Positions 34,001 through 46,674 of a stretch of 64,000 nt of DNA are shown in pieces. The notes beneath the pieces were generated by a model. That model saw only the letters and a list, made by a program, of their open reading frames with translations, searched no databases and was not told the origin of the DNA. Origin of the DNA: Edolisoma coerulescens (Eukaryota > Chordata > Aves > Passeriformes > Campephagidae); NCBI GenBank assembly GCA_013397115.1, contig VWZW01001414.1, positions 496,001 through 560,000 on the forward strand. Direction: 5' to 3'. The position numbers were made by a program, and so were the translations under genes. Numbering within the stretch: position 1 is the first letter of the stretch; the number at the start of each line of letters is the position of its first letter.

Positions 34001-37000
34001 CCAAATTCATCCCCAGGATCTTGAAGGAGCAGGCACACCCCACTGTCTGCTCACAGTGTTGAAGGAATCTGCTCATCCCACCCCAGGGGCTGTGGCTTTC
34101 CATCAGCAGGATGACTCTTGGGAAGGGCAGAAAGGTAAGAAGCCCTTGGGAAGTCCAGTCCCTGTTTCACACTCCCTCAGCAATGGATTTAACCATTTTC
34201 ACAATATACAAAGAAATTGGGAAAGGATTTTGAAAAGAATTGCAATTTAGAACAGAGAGAGCCTGGGGAGACCATGGGCACAGCACAGAAGACATTGGAC
34301 ACAAAAAGACACTGGATAGAAGGGGACCCTTCAGTCTAGAGGACAAAGGCTGGAGGAGCCTGGAATGGGACAAAATCCAACCAAAACTGTTAAAGAGAAG
34401 CTCCTGGTCTCAGCTTCAGCCCATCAGCAGTGCTGGTGTTCAGGCTCTCGGGCTGTTCCCAACATCCTGGGCACACAGTGGGGCTCAGCAGCAGGCTTGG
34501 GAGCACCAGTGGCTGCTGGGGCATCCCAGCTGCAGCACTCGTTGCATCAAATATTGATGATCCAAAGGGATGCAGGGAGCTCCCAGCCCACAGCCCCCTG
34601 CCCACGTGCCAGCAGGTCACAATCCAGGCAGCCAGTATCGGATCTGTGACACCAAAAGTGCTTGGGAGGGACTTGAGGGACCGCCAGTGAGGCTGAGGGA
34701 AGGCCCAGGGACTGAAATACTGAAGAGCAGCCAGGATGGTTCCCTAATAACAACCTCAAGGAGGGCCTGCCCCCCTCTGAAGGCTCTATTTGGGCTCCAG
34801 CTGTGGCTGAAGGAGAGCAACATCCAAACAGCAGCTGGGAATGATGATGGACAGACTCCCTGGATGGTTGGCAGCATGAAGATCATCCAGGGCTGTGTGA
34901 CAGCGCCCAGCATCACTGAACCCCTGCTAGGGGGGCCTCCCTCCCCAAACACTCCGAGGGATTTCTTACTCCAGACAGGTTCTGTGCAAGGAGCTGCAGT
35001 GAAAGCTGGGATAAAACCTGCTTCTCGCCCAGGTTCAGGACACAGGGCCTGCCCAGCACATCCCTCTGGCAGCCGGGCTCCAGGGGCAGGGCAGGCTCTC
35101 AGCCTGACCCCTGTGCTCCCTGCCAGGCTGTGCTGGAAATTCATGACATTCGTTTTTTCACTGCAAACTGCCCCAGGGGACCTGGAGGCCAGGTGCCCGG
35201 CTGAGAGGTGCCGTCACCGGTGGGACAAGGGCTTGTCCCCAGGGAGCAGCCTGAGGAGCCCATCTGCCTGGCACGGGAGGTGACCCCTGCCAGCTCCAGT
35301 GCTGCCACTTGGTCCAGGCAGGGATGGAGAATCCCCACCCGTTCTTCCTTCGTGAAAGACACAACAGGTTGTAAAATTCGTTAATCCCAGAGACAGAAAA
35401 GCTGAATATGTTTAAAATGTGGAGTTTTGAACACTTTCATGCTCCTTTTTTTTTTTACTTAAAATCGTTGCGGAATGAACACGGGGAGCAGTTTCCACCC
35501 TGAACTGCTCATAGCTGGGAAGCTGAAATGCTGAGTTCCAGAGGGACTTTTTAATAATTTTTTCCCCCTCAGTAGAAAATGTCTTTTCAGGCTCTGGAGC
35601 TGGGGGGACACTGGGGCTGGGGTGGCTGGGGGACACCGGGGTCCCTCTCCCCGCAGCCGCCGCCGCTGGTTTCGCAGCACCCTCTCCTGCTCCTACGGCG
35701 AAACAGCAGCCGGGAAGGCTGGGAGACTCCCAGAAACTGCTTTTTCCATCTCCACTGATCCTGTAAATGCTCCTCAGCGACCCTGAGCCCCACTGATCAT
35801 ATTTGGGAACACAGGAGGCTGAAAATGCAGGTGAAACTCTTTCTGGAGAGGCAACGGAGGGGGCTGCCCTCCGGAAATGATGCTGCTCCTGCAGAAAGGT
35901 TTTCATTTGTTTTTCTTCGAAAAGTAAAAGCAGAGCTCAGAGTCTTCTCTCAGGTGTAACTTGCAGAGGCTATCAGGAATTTAATAAAGCAGAAATATTT
36001 CAAAACAACAACAAAACAAAAACTAAAACAAGAAAAATATTAGGGTAGGCTCAGATTTTAAAAAGATGTATATGAATACTGCTTAAGAGCAGAAAGGAAC
36101 AGCTAATAGGGGCAAAAAAGTGTAAAGTCACTCAGCTGGTGACAAAACTGTTGTTTTGGGACCAAACAGTGGCCAAAACCTTCCCCACATCCGGGCAGTG
36201 CTCCTGCTTTGGTCCTGCAGAGCCCCAGCCCCAGCTGCTCACTCTGATTTGAACCAGACACATCCCCACACCAGCAGAAACCTGGGGCTGCTGGAGGGGT
36301 GTGAAAAATGTTGTAAGGGAGACACAAGCAATGAAACAACCACCAGACCCCGGTTTCTGATGGGCCTGTGGGTGGATTCTCAGGTGTCTGCTGGAGATGC
36401 ATTCCTGCAGCAATCCTTCCTCCAGGAGGGGCTTTCCCCAGCAGCCTCCTCCTCTTTCATCCAGCCATTTGCAGTGACTGCAGCACTCCTACATTGTTCC
36501 ACCTGGGATCCCACATCAAACTGAAACAGCTCAGGGGTTCAAGAGGTGCAGAGAGGCTCTGACAGGTCTCTAGACCATCACACACTGACCACACAAAGCG
36601 GGTTCTCTTTGGAAGGCATGGTAAAAAAAACCCAAAACCTAGAAGTTTTATAGATTTATAAATTCTGAGCAAACGGAGAAAAGGCAGAACGAGGGACCCC
36701 TGGAGTACCACCGAAGCAGTGCTGTGACAGGGGAGATGCAGCACCTTTGAGCAGGCAAAGCCAAACAAGAATGTGGGCTTGGGAAAAGGAATCAGAAGGC
36801 ACAGAAGCAAAGGAGCCACTTAAACCTGCGTGGAGGAGAGAAGGGGGACAGCACCCAGTCCTGTGCTGGTGGTGGCAGAAAAGTGGAATCAGGGATTTTC
36901 TGGGAAATGGTGTCAAAGCCGTAACAGCAAATATCCAGGTAAAATAGCCAGGCTTTCCTGAAAGCCTGAGAACCAACTGGTGCTGGTTTCACCCCTTCCA

Positions 37001-37736
37001 GCACAGATTCCCAGACCTCCTTCCCCCACGTGGAGCATCTTGGAGCTGGATAATTGATTTTGTTCTGTATTTTCATCTCACTGGTGGCTCAGAGTACCAG
37101 GTCTGGTAGGAAACCCTCTCTTTGTGGGTGTCAGGACCCCGCTGCCAGATGCTGTCACAGTGGTTACTGAAGATCTCAGTGGACCCACATTTTCTACTCT
37201 GTAGAAATGCTGGGTTTATGACATTCAATAAAAGGGATCTCACTCCTGCCTTTGCTCAGACATTGAGGATGCTCCACGTTTCCACTGTTGGACATGGGAA
37301 AGCAGAATGCAAGCAGATGCCCCCCAGGGGAAGGAGCCTGACATGGGGAGTATCCTGCCCTTCTCTAGGTCCTTAGCTCCAGGGCAGGAGCTTTATCATA
37401 CAATAATGGAGCAGGTTTTTTATTCTGGCAAAGAGATGTGTCAATAAACACCTCTTTGGTGCGATTTCTGCCAGCTGAGCTTTGATTCATGTGGCCTCTG
37501 CTATACTCTGCAGCTACCTCGGGGATACAGCTACACAAAACACATGGATTTTGTTGCTAAGAGTTAAAAGCCTCAATGTGGACAGAATTGACCCTTCAAT
37601 AAATGCTGACCTAATAAAAGCTGCCTTGCTCCAGCCAGGCTGCAGCACTGGGTAGCTCAAGGTGGGTTGCTCCTGCTTAACCATGGACAGCCGAGACAGG
37701 GGGGTCAGGGGGAAGAATCCCACAAAACTACCTGGC

Positions 37737-37777
37737 AAAGGCAAGAAAAGAAGGAAGGAAGGCAAGGAAGAGGACGA
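37737..37777 (+). repeat. purine-rich (GGAA)n-like simple repeat
   Basis: A run of AAGG and GAAG units interrupted by single C bases. Intergenic low-complexity DNA. Confidence 0.7.
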
Positions 37778-38647
37778 TAAAATGGGACGGAAAACGTCCA
37801 TCCTGTACAAGGGCAGGTGAATGCATCCTCCTGCTTCTGACAGTGGCTTGCTGAGGACCAGAGCAAGGCAGGAGTAAAGAGCCCAGAAAATTCCTTATAA
37901 ACTAAGGATGTGCAGAGAGCAAGAATCCCCCTGAGTTTATCTGTTATTATTTTGAAAAGAAAACAAATGAAAGTGTTTTTTATTATTAAAAGAGCTTGTC
38001 TGAGGAAGCCAAAGACCTCCTCAATATCTGCTTGAATTATTAAAGTGAATGAATCATTAAATGCACTTTGAGATGCAGTCACAGGTACCAGGATAAATCA
38101 ACCCCCCAGAAAAAGAAGCATCAGCTGAGGGTCTTATTTTCAACTGCTCTTCAGAGCAATTTCAAGGTGTGCAGGTCAGTGCTGCAGGAGGGCACCTGCT
38201 TCCCTTGACACCAATAATCCCCTGCAGCACACGGCTCTCAGGCCGTGGGGAAAGCTGCTGATTTCTGTGCATCCATGGAGGAGCCTGGAGCTGGGCTTGG
38301 GAGAAGCAGCACTCTCTCTTTGTAATGGTGCTAAAGGAAAAAAAAACAAGCTTCAACTCTCAGCAATAAGAGAATTAGCCTGACAGATGGGTCGCAGAAA
38401 AAGAAAAACTATCTCGGGCTTTGAGATTTGTGCTGACTGAGCCGCAGAAAGGAGCTATTGCAATTAGCATTTGTGCCGAGTAATTGAGGAGCATTGAGAG
38501 AACCAACCCAATTTGCCGCCATTGTCGAGCCTTCATTGTTCTTGATTTTGGGGGTTTTTTTCCATTTTCCCTTCAGTCACAAGTCTGGGGACAGGGAAAG
38601 TGCCACTTTGGGTTCTGCCTTCCTGCACGTTCCCGGGGAGGCAGGCG

Positions 38648-38683
38648 GAGCTGGGCCTGGCCTGAGCTGGGCCTGGCCTGAGC
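38648..38683 (+). repeat. 16-bp tandem duplication
   Basis: GAGCTGGGCCTGGCCT occurs twice in a row (38648-38663 and 38664-38679), followed by the first bases of a third copy. Intergenic, no other role visible. Confidence 0.88.
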
Positions 38684-40456
38684 GCTCATCCCAGGGGCAG
38701 AGGTAGCGCAGCTTCCCTGGGAGCACGGGATCGTTCCTGCCTCGTTAGGCAGCTCCATCATGAAGCAAACACTGTGATTCATCAATATGGCTAAAGGCAG
38801 AGGGTCTGGAGCCGTGTGGCCGTGTGCAGCTGTCATTTGGCATTGCCGTCACGCAAAGCCGGCCCGGCCTTTCTCTGGGATGGAATTCCTGTCTCCATCA
38901 AACGCACCCCGGGAAATGGCTCCCGGCACGCGTGCTGCGAGCCCTGGCACCCGTCATTCATCTGTCTCCTTCTCTTTGGAAATCAGCCTTGAAATGCCAG
39001 TGCTTCTCCAGCTTCCCGTGTTTCTGGGCTGTGGCTGCGCCCCAAGCTCCGGCACAGGGCACGGGGCAGTGGGGATCAGCCCCAAACAACCCCAAACAGC
39101 CCCAAAACTGCTCTCACTGCTCCCTACATGCCAGGCCTGCCCACAGACAAATGGGGGAACACTCTTCCATGCGAGTTATATCCTTTCAGGGACAGAAGGT
39201 GGCAGACGAGTTTGCTCTGAGTGCCTGGAGAAGGAGCTGTGATATTACTCAGAAGTTTAAGAACATTGAATTTCCAGGTAGCTCCAGGGCAGAGGCCCCA
39301 TGGTTGCTCTCACCTTTACGGGTGCCTGGCACAGGCTCTGCTATGGCACTTCTGGAAAAGCAGCCCCTCACCCACAGCTGAGCTAAGCTGGGAAGCAGGG
39401 CTGGGTTTGCTAAAGCCTGAGAATTTCTGTTGTGAAATGTATATGGGTTATCTGTTAGCTTTTCGTGGTTAAGCTACAGGCAAAGAACAGGGCAAAGCAG
39501 GATTTAATAAAATCTTTCAATTTATGACATTTTTCTCAGTGTTGGGGGTTTTTATGAGTTGCTCATGTAGCCAGCACCTAAGAGACATCTCAGAACAGAG
39601 CAGTGGAACGAATCCTGGCATGGCCCATGCAAGAAGCAACACAGGCAGGACCAATCTGCTTTTTTTTTTCACTGCATCTGTGCCCGACAGGAATTTTTTT
39701 ACCAGTGCAGAACAGGAGAAGACATCACTTCCCCATGGATGGCTGCTCCAACTGCAGCACGCACAGCATCACCTGCAGCATCACCTGCAGCAGAATGTCT
39801 CATTAGCAAGAAAAGGCAGAGCAGGTGCCTCTCTCTGCCTGCTGCCTCCTCCAGCCCTGCTCAAAGCCCCGAGCTCAGCCAGGCTCAGGTACATCCTGTG
39901 TCCCTGGGCTGCTGCCTGCCTGCCCTGGACAGTAGGTTTGCTCCCAGGCTCTAGTGGGCTTTGTCTCCTTTAATTTGTGCCAAAGAGGTGGGAAGTGTGG
40001 GGCTATAAAAGCTCTGCAGTGAGCCCTGAGGCCCCTGTGGAGGGGGACCTGCCTCGCTGGGTAGAGGAGGGCAATGGCTCAGGCAAGAATCCTCCTCTCT
40101 GCTCTGGCATTGCTGCTTCCCAACTGAAATTTATCTTATTTTTAAACCTGATTTCTTCAGGAGCCTCTGCAGGCATCAGCAGAGGTCCCCTGCTATGCCC
40201 AGCAGTGCTGAAGAACCTGCTGGGGCTGCAGTTTGAGCCTCAGGAGAGGCTTCTTGCCTAGAAAAAAAAGTTAAACTGGGGTAGCAAACCCTGGATCTTG
40301 TGGTCTCAGCTGCTGCAAGGTCCAGGCTGTGCTGGAGTGTCATGGGCCTGATAGGAAGGAAGAGGGTTTGTTTAAGTGAAGCCTGTTGGCTTTAAAAGTC
40401 CTATTTTAATGTTCTTGTCTTTAAAAAAAGGAAAAAGCTCTCCTGATATATGTGTA

Positions 40457-40480
40457 CATCTATCTATCTATCCAAGNGAT
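40457..40480 (+). repeat. short (TATC)n microsatellite with an ambiguous base
   Basis: About four TATC units, followed by an N at 40477, an unresolved base probably caused by the repeat. Confidence 0.8.
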
Positions 40481-41559
40481 AAAGACAAGAGATGTTGCAC
40501 CCTGAGCAGGAGAAGGATGGGGGAGATGGGCTAGAGAAAATAATTACAGTCCTAGTGAGAAATCCTTGAATTAAAAATATAAATGGGTTCCTCCAAGTCT
40601 CAGTTAGAGAATTCTGTGATCAGGTGGTAAACTCCTGAGTGGATAAACCCCACTACTAATTCCCTGATCCATCTTTCACTGCAGCAAAGTCGTGTTGCAG
40701 TCAGGATTTTCAATTTTCACCTAATTATCAGGCTGCAGCTTGATGTTGCTCATCACCCATTCCCTCTGCTCTGGGACAGGTCTAAACTGTTGGTCAAAAA
40801 TCATATCTCGGACAAATTCCAATTCTGAGGAGGGCTTGGCTCAGTTGCCGTCTCCCAGAACAGGGAATTTCAAGCTTCCAGGTGACGATGGAAAACTTTG
40901 GTTGTGCTTTCTTTCCATACCAGGATACTTCAGTTTGTTTATCTAAGTCTATCAAATTCAGAGAAAAGCCTTGAGCTTAGGGTAGAGCTGGATCCTTTGA
41001 GACCTGTGGTGGAGGTTTTTGACCAAAAACCTTATTTATTCTATGCTTGATCTTAGTAACACTCATTGGCATTATGAACAAATGAAGGTAGCAAACCTCC
41101 CCTACCCGAGTTAGAACAACTATTGGCAGTTCCAAGCTGCAAAATGAAAGATAACTTTGCTATATTGTAACTTCAGAAAATGCATAGGCCGTGCTCTACC
41201 TAGAGACAGACAGGACAGCAGCAGGGGTGTATCTCTTATTCTATTCCCTGCTAATATCCAATTTATAAGGAGCACCTTTAGCTGGGAATTGTTTTCAAAT
41301 GCGTTGCAGGGGTGCTGGCAAAAAGAGCTGTATTGCATTGATGTTCTCTTAAAGATTCAAAACTGTTACGCAAGAAAAAATTATCAATTCATGCCACTTC
41401 TTTAATGGACTTCCTAATGTACACTTTAAAAAATAAAAAAAAAAAAAGTGGATTGCAGAGTTTTCTTCCCGAGCTGTCGAGGCTTCTATCAGGAGCAGCT
41501 TCAAAGCCATTTTTCTTTTCATATGCTTGTCTGGTGTGTCTAACTGAGCATGATTACTT

Positions 41560-41880
41560 TTTCCTAAATGAATAGATAATTTTGCCTTATTTATAAGTAG
41601 AGCACCAGGATTTTTTTGTCTGTGACGCTCTTGGGCTGAATCTCAGAATGGCTTCGTGTAATGCATGTTCATTATTTAATGAAATTTGTTTTGTGGGGTT
41701 TTTTTCCTTCCACCTGGATTTGTTTCCGAGTCATATATTTTTGCCATAGAGCATTCAAACACACTTGAAATATTAATGAGGCAAGTAATGGCCCATTTCA
41801 ATTGAAGTTTGCCATAATATGCAAGTAATCCTTCACAGGTCTCTGTTTTAGTAACGATGGTGATTAAAATGTCTCATTTT
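41560..41880. promoter_or_regulatory. candidate conserved non-coding element
   Basis: AT-rich, non-repetitive sequence with words such as attattta, aatattaatgagg, tttcaattgaag and atatgcaagtaat, the style typical of developmental enhancers. Conservation cannot be tested here, so this is a guess based on texture. Confidence 0.2.
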
Positions 41881-44599
41881 CTCCCCAGCCAGGGATTCTG
41901 GTAGGGTTTTGGGGTGTGACAGTCATTAGCTACACAGTGGCTGAGCTCGTTACAAGTGCTGGGAAAAGGGCACTTGGCGGGTGAGTTATTGATATAAAAC
42001 TGCTTTTCAGGCCACACACCTTTGGCCAAATTTCCAAGGCCCTCAATAAATAGGTTGGATGCTGGAAAAGCCCAAACTGACTCTTAAGGTGGTGGAATGC
42101 TTTCATGGCTGTAATGACTTCTAGTCCAAAGTTTGAAGTTTTTCCACCCCAGCTTGGGCAGGTCTCTGAGCTTTTCCCAGGGCCAGCAGGGAGTAGGGGT
42201 TGGATGGAAGATGAGACTTTGACTTCCCATGCCAGCCTCCCTGTGCATTGCCCAGCCCAGCTGCTGCCAGGCTGGCAATGTTAGAAGGCCCCTGAGATGA
42301 TGTTGCCTTTGGAGAACTTGCCCGAAAGGTCAATGTGGAAAAAAGGGAGCACAAAAGCTGCCTGTGGAGTCCAACATCACTGGCAGGATGGCTCCTCACT
42401 GCAGTGGCCAGCTCAGAAATGAGGGCAAGAGCCTCAAAGGAGGATGAATGACTACAGAGAGCTCAATCTCCTGCTTTTACAAGCAGCTGTGTCAGAACTT
42501 CTGCTGATGTCGTGACTTTCCTGGAGTCTCAAACCTCTCAAAGCTGCCTTCCAGGAAACGCAGCTTCTTTTGTGACCCCAGAGGAGAAAAGAGGTTTTTG
42601 ATTGTGAAGATGTTAAGAGGCTCAGCAGCTTCACAGTGAATCCGTGAGAGCTTTGCATCACCTACAAACCCATTTTCCTTAGATCCCTGGCTTCTTTCAG
42701 GACTGTCAGGCTGTTCTGTGCTTAAGCTTTTTTCAGACCTTGCCAAGAGATCTCTGTATCTCGGTGTGTTGCTGTGAACATAGAGCAAAATGGTTTGGAA
42801 TGGGCTGGAAATGTGCACACAAGTCCTTTCCTGCAGCCCTGCCCATGGGTTAGGTCTGGCAGGGGCTCTGGTGAGGCGTGTCCCAGCCAGCACTGGGTTC
42901 TCCACTTGATTGAAGGAGAAGTAAGTATGGTTGGCTTCAAGCTGCAGAATCCGATGTCAACAGCATGAGCTGCTTGGGGAAAATTGATTGAATATAATTG
43001 ACATAATTCAGTATATTGAATTATATATCAAGCCAGAGCTGTTCTGCATTTTGTGCCTATTTTCCGAGGGCAGCAAGAACCCCTTTCAGGGTCAGAGGGT
43101 GTGGCTGGGGGAGCACTGTCCCTCTGTGCTGAACAGCCTTCCCTTCCCTGCTCACTGAGCAGAGATGGAAAGAAAAAGGGAAGAAAAGCAAGACGTGGAT
43201 ATTCCTGCTCCATCAGGGAAATTGGCTCTGAAAGTAAACAGCTACCCCAGGGAGGCAGGATTAGGTCCAAATCCTGGGAATGTAAATTGCTCTGCAGCGA
43301 GTGCTTATCTGTAAGCCCTGATGGGGAGAGCCAGGCACCTCTTCCAGCTCCCAGCTCTGCTGCTGATTTGCAACGAGAACTTGAGCCTTGAAGGTACCTG
43401 GAGAGGCACATTTATAGGAAAAGCCCCAGAGCTGAGGCATCTGAAGGAGGAAAACCTGTGGATCCCCTGAAGCTCTTGGAAACCTCATATTCTTGCAGCA
43501 GAGATCAGCAGCCATCCTTTCCTTTTCCCAGAGCCACCAGCCCCCGGGCCAAGTGAGCTGCCATATTTCCTGCTTCTCCTCCTTTTTGTCCTCCATTTGT
43601 CACTGCTGGCTGACTATTACAGAAATTATCGTGGTCCTGGTACATGGTACGTGCATCCCTGGGTCTGCAGAATTACTACAGGGATGAGCTGGCGAGTCGC
43701 TAATGTGTTTGGGCTGATAGTTTGGCTCCAAAATTGTTGTTATTTCTTCAGCTGCCATAAAAGAGAGGGTCTGCATGTACTCATGGCAAAGATGCAAACA
43801 CTCCATCTTTCTCAGAACTCCCTACACACGGATCTGGTTAAGAGATGTTTCTCTATTCCCCTATAGAAAGCCAGCATTGTCTTTCTGCTGGTGGACGTGG
43901 GCCTTGCCCTGGTCTTGTTCACACTGCTGTCAGCTGGATGTAACCCCTCTGAAGCCAGAATGTAAAATGCAGCTCCTTGCCACGTTTACATATTCTACTC
44001 CTTACAGCATAATTTGTCCTAGTTTTTTAAGCTCCAAATGCCTTCATAGGAATTTCATTACAGAGCGCAAGTTTTGTCAAGTGCATTCTGCTAGTTTTGC
44101 TGGAGGTTGCTAAGCATAGTCTATTTTTTTCTGAATCCTTTGTACTGATAATTATATTTGCTCATGCCACACGAAAATTAAAATACAGCATGTAGGAAAA
44201 TGCAGCTTTGTGTCGAGTTCCTGGAAAAAAAGGTTGCTCTTGTAAGGGAAGAACTTTCTGTGCTAGGAAACCTATCTCTGGTGACTCTTGGGGATGAAAA
44301 TGGGGACAGTCTGAGGGTAATTTGGAGGATCTCAGCCTTCTTACCCAATGGCACAGCAGTCAGTGCTGATAATTGATTTCAACCCATCTGCAAGATGAAC
44401 ACCTGCTGTGCAATATGGCTTTGTAGGATTTGTTCTCCCTACATAGCTGGAGTAAAATCTCCATTGTTGACCTGCAAGACTGGGTGCCTGTTGGCTAAAA
44501 TCTGAGCCACATCCCCCTGAGAAGTTAAGGGTTCTGTTGCAGTATATTTTAAATACACTGCCTTGACACTTCTGCATTTCTGTGGATTTTAATGGGCTT

Positions 44600-44850
44600 C
44601 TTTTTTTCTAAGGAAATTTAATTCCATTACTAAATAATGCATTTGGCCTCCAACCTGACTTGTGCTAATTACTCACGTGCTGAATGGGCTTTAAATCTTG
44701 TTTGGAAACACTATAGGGCTTATTGTCTTATTAAAAGCACCTAATGTGAGCCGTTCTTTTTAAGAATGCAATTGGTCCCTAATGAAACCAAACAGATAAT
44801 GCAATAATTTTTCACTAAACTAATTATCAGAGCGGAAGATGCTAATGTGT
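44600..44850. promoter_or_regulatory. candidate conserved non-coding element with TAATTA and E-box words
   Basis: TAATTA at 44666-44671 lies one base before TCACGTG (E-box core 44674-44679), and a second TAATTA starts at 44821. The stretch is non-repetitive and free of open frames. Enhancer function is inferred from motif content only. Confidence 0.25.
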
Positions 44851-45252
44851 TCCGCCAACTGTGTCCGTGTCTCCTCGGTTAATGTGCAGCATGGCCACGG
44901 CTGCTCAGCAAGACTTTACATCTCTGCAAGCACAAAAAGGAGGCTGAATTTAGCTCAGGCTGTACCACCTCTGCCTGCACTTAGTGCTAATCAAATGGGT
45001 TTTCTTCCAGAGAGGACTCGCAGGGACCTCATTTACACGGATTCCTGAGGGGGTTGGATTTCTGGGTTTTCTGCTTGCAAAGGTCCCAAGTACCCAATTC
45101 TCAGAAATTCCATTACTTCAACTGTGTTGGAAATCGAGGTACCCAAACTCAATGGCCACTTGAAAATATCCATGAGATGTTTCTTCAAGCATTGAAATAG
45201 ATCTCTGTGCACAAATGTGGGGTCCTGACCACACGTGTGTGCAGGGGCTGAC

Positions 45253-45413
45253 AAAATGGGCATGGCACCAGGCCTGACAGAGCTCAGGGAGAGCTTGGAC
45301 GATGCTCTCGGGTCATGGTGTGGCTCTGGGGGATGGTCCTGTGCGGGGCCAGGAGCTGGACTCAATGATCCTTGTGGGTCCCTTCCACCTCAGCCTATTC
45401 TGTGATTCTGTGT
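45253..45413 (+). mobile_element. CR1 LINE 3'-end fragment
   Basis: The segment shows CR1 3'-end landmarks of a different subfamily from the CACNG5 copy: 'gcctgacagagctcaggga', 'ttggacgatgctctcgg', 'ggccaggagctggactcaat', 'gatccttgtgggtcccttcc', then 'tattctgtgattctgtg' at the end. It is 5'-truncated and intergenic between CACNG5 and CACNG4. Confidence 0.9.
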
Positions 45414-46650
45414 ATTACTGAGAATGACCTCTCATTTTCAATTAACTGCAGTATGCAACAAGGGTGGGCTTTAAAAAGTGACTAAACAAATATTGAGGCT
45501 GCAGAAAACCTGGTCCTAGATGTGCAAAGCCTGCAGGAAGCCCTGAGTGCTGAGAAAACTGTCCTTTCCTTGGAAGAAGAAAAAAAATGAAGAGTGAAAG
45601 AAGAGAAGTGAAGTTTCACCTTGAGCAAATGCCACGTGTGCTTCCCCAGCTCTCCTCGGAGCAGGCTACATTGAAGACAGAATTGCAGCTTTGGCAAGGA
45701 CTGGGATTTGCCTGTCTGATTGCTGTTACTTCCCAAAACAAATAAACAAAACACAATTATCTTTGAATGTTACCCAGGCTAATGTGTAGAAGTGGCACTG
45801 GGGAGTAAGGAGAGTAGAGGACACCAGGCTAAAGTCATTAATTGGTAATGGAGTGTGTATATTTGTCAACAAGATGCTCAGTTTGGAGAGCTGAACAAAA
45901 AGAAAACAAGCTGCAGAAAAACAAATGCATATCAGGCCTTGTCACTGATATTTACTTAACAGCCTGTCACAAGCAGAAAATGTGGATCAAAGGTAGGAAA
46001 GGCAAGGAAGGAGCAGTTTGAGTCCAAGGCATCTGTTCTGCATTGCATCAGGGTTCACTCGTGGATCAGGGTACGTTCTGCCACATCGTGTTACATCAAG
46101 CGAGTTGTGAAATGATGGAGCCTAATGCAGAGTGAGTGTTGGGAATGGGAAGAAAAACAACAACCCGTTGTTTTCTTATTCATTACTCACCATGGGTTTG
46201 GGGGTTATCCAGGAACAGAGATGCTGTTTTAAGTGAGGCGGAGAGTTAAGATTGCCAGGCTGTGCTTGGTAAGAGAGCCCTGCAAATTGCTTATGGGATT
46301 TGATGTTGTCCTATCCTGCCTCCAGAGCAAATCATGCTGGTGGGGGGTTTGGGTTTTCCTTTCTTAATCATTGGAAAAACCTTTACAGAAGAACCCTTCA
46401 CTCTAAATTAAAAACAAAATAATTGTCTTCTTTCTTTTTAAGGTTTTTTCCTTCTTAGTCTCAGATCCTTTTACTGGCTGCACCTTCCTCTTTCTCAGCT
46501 CCTCAGGTTGGTCCTTCCCCTTCAGTGGAAGTGCAGGGTGTGAGGTTCACTGGGTTTGTTTGGTGATGAAGGTTGTGGCATTGCCCTTCTCCGCTGGGAA
46601 TGCTGCTGGAGAGATGCACATTTCCCCTCTGGCCACCTAAGCAGAGGTGA

Positions 46651-46674
46651 CTGCTGGTCCCAAAGGACCAGCAG
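46651..46674. repeat. perfect 10-bp inverted repeat with 4-base loop
   Basis: CTGCTGGTCC and GGACCAGCAG are exact reverse complements separated by CAAA. A nearby direct repeat (gcagaggtgactgc at 46641, gcagaggtaactgc at 46671) partly overlaps it. No RNA gene is recognised. Confidence 0.8.

Larger units (their letters stand above)
34001..41500. other. intergenic DNA, includes a long unsupported open frame
   Basis: The GC-richer part at 34570-35283 is open for 237 codons on the + strand and, over much of it, for 175 codons on the reverse strand (34617-35144). Neither product resembles a known family. An A-rich CAAAA tract lies at about 36000-36040. Otherwise nothing recognised. Confidence 0.5.

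Noticed and set aside
36000..36040. CAAAA-rich tract as the poly(A) tail of a processed pseudogene
   Set aside because: No recognisable gene-derived sequence precedes it and no target-site duplication is evident.
39767..39793. CRISPR-like direct repeats (agcatcacctgc twice)
   Set aside because: A single short tandem duplication in a vertebrate genome; no spacers or array.
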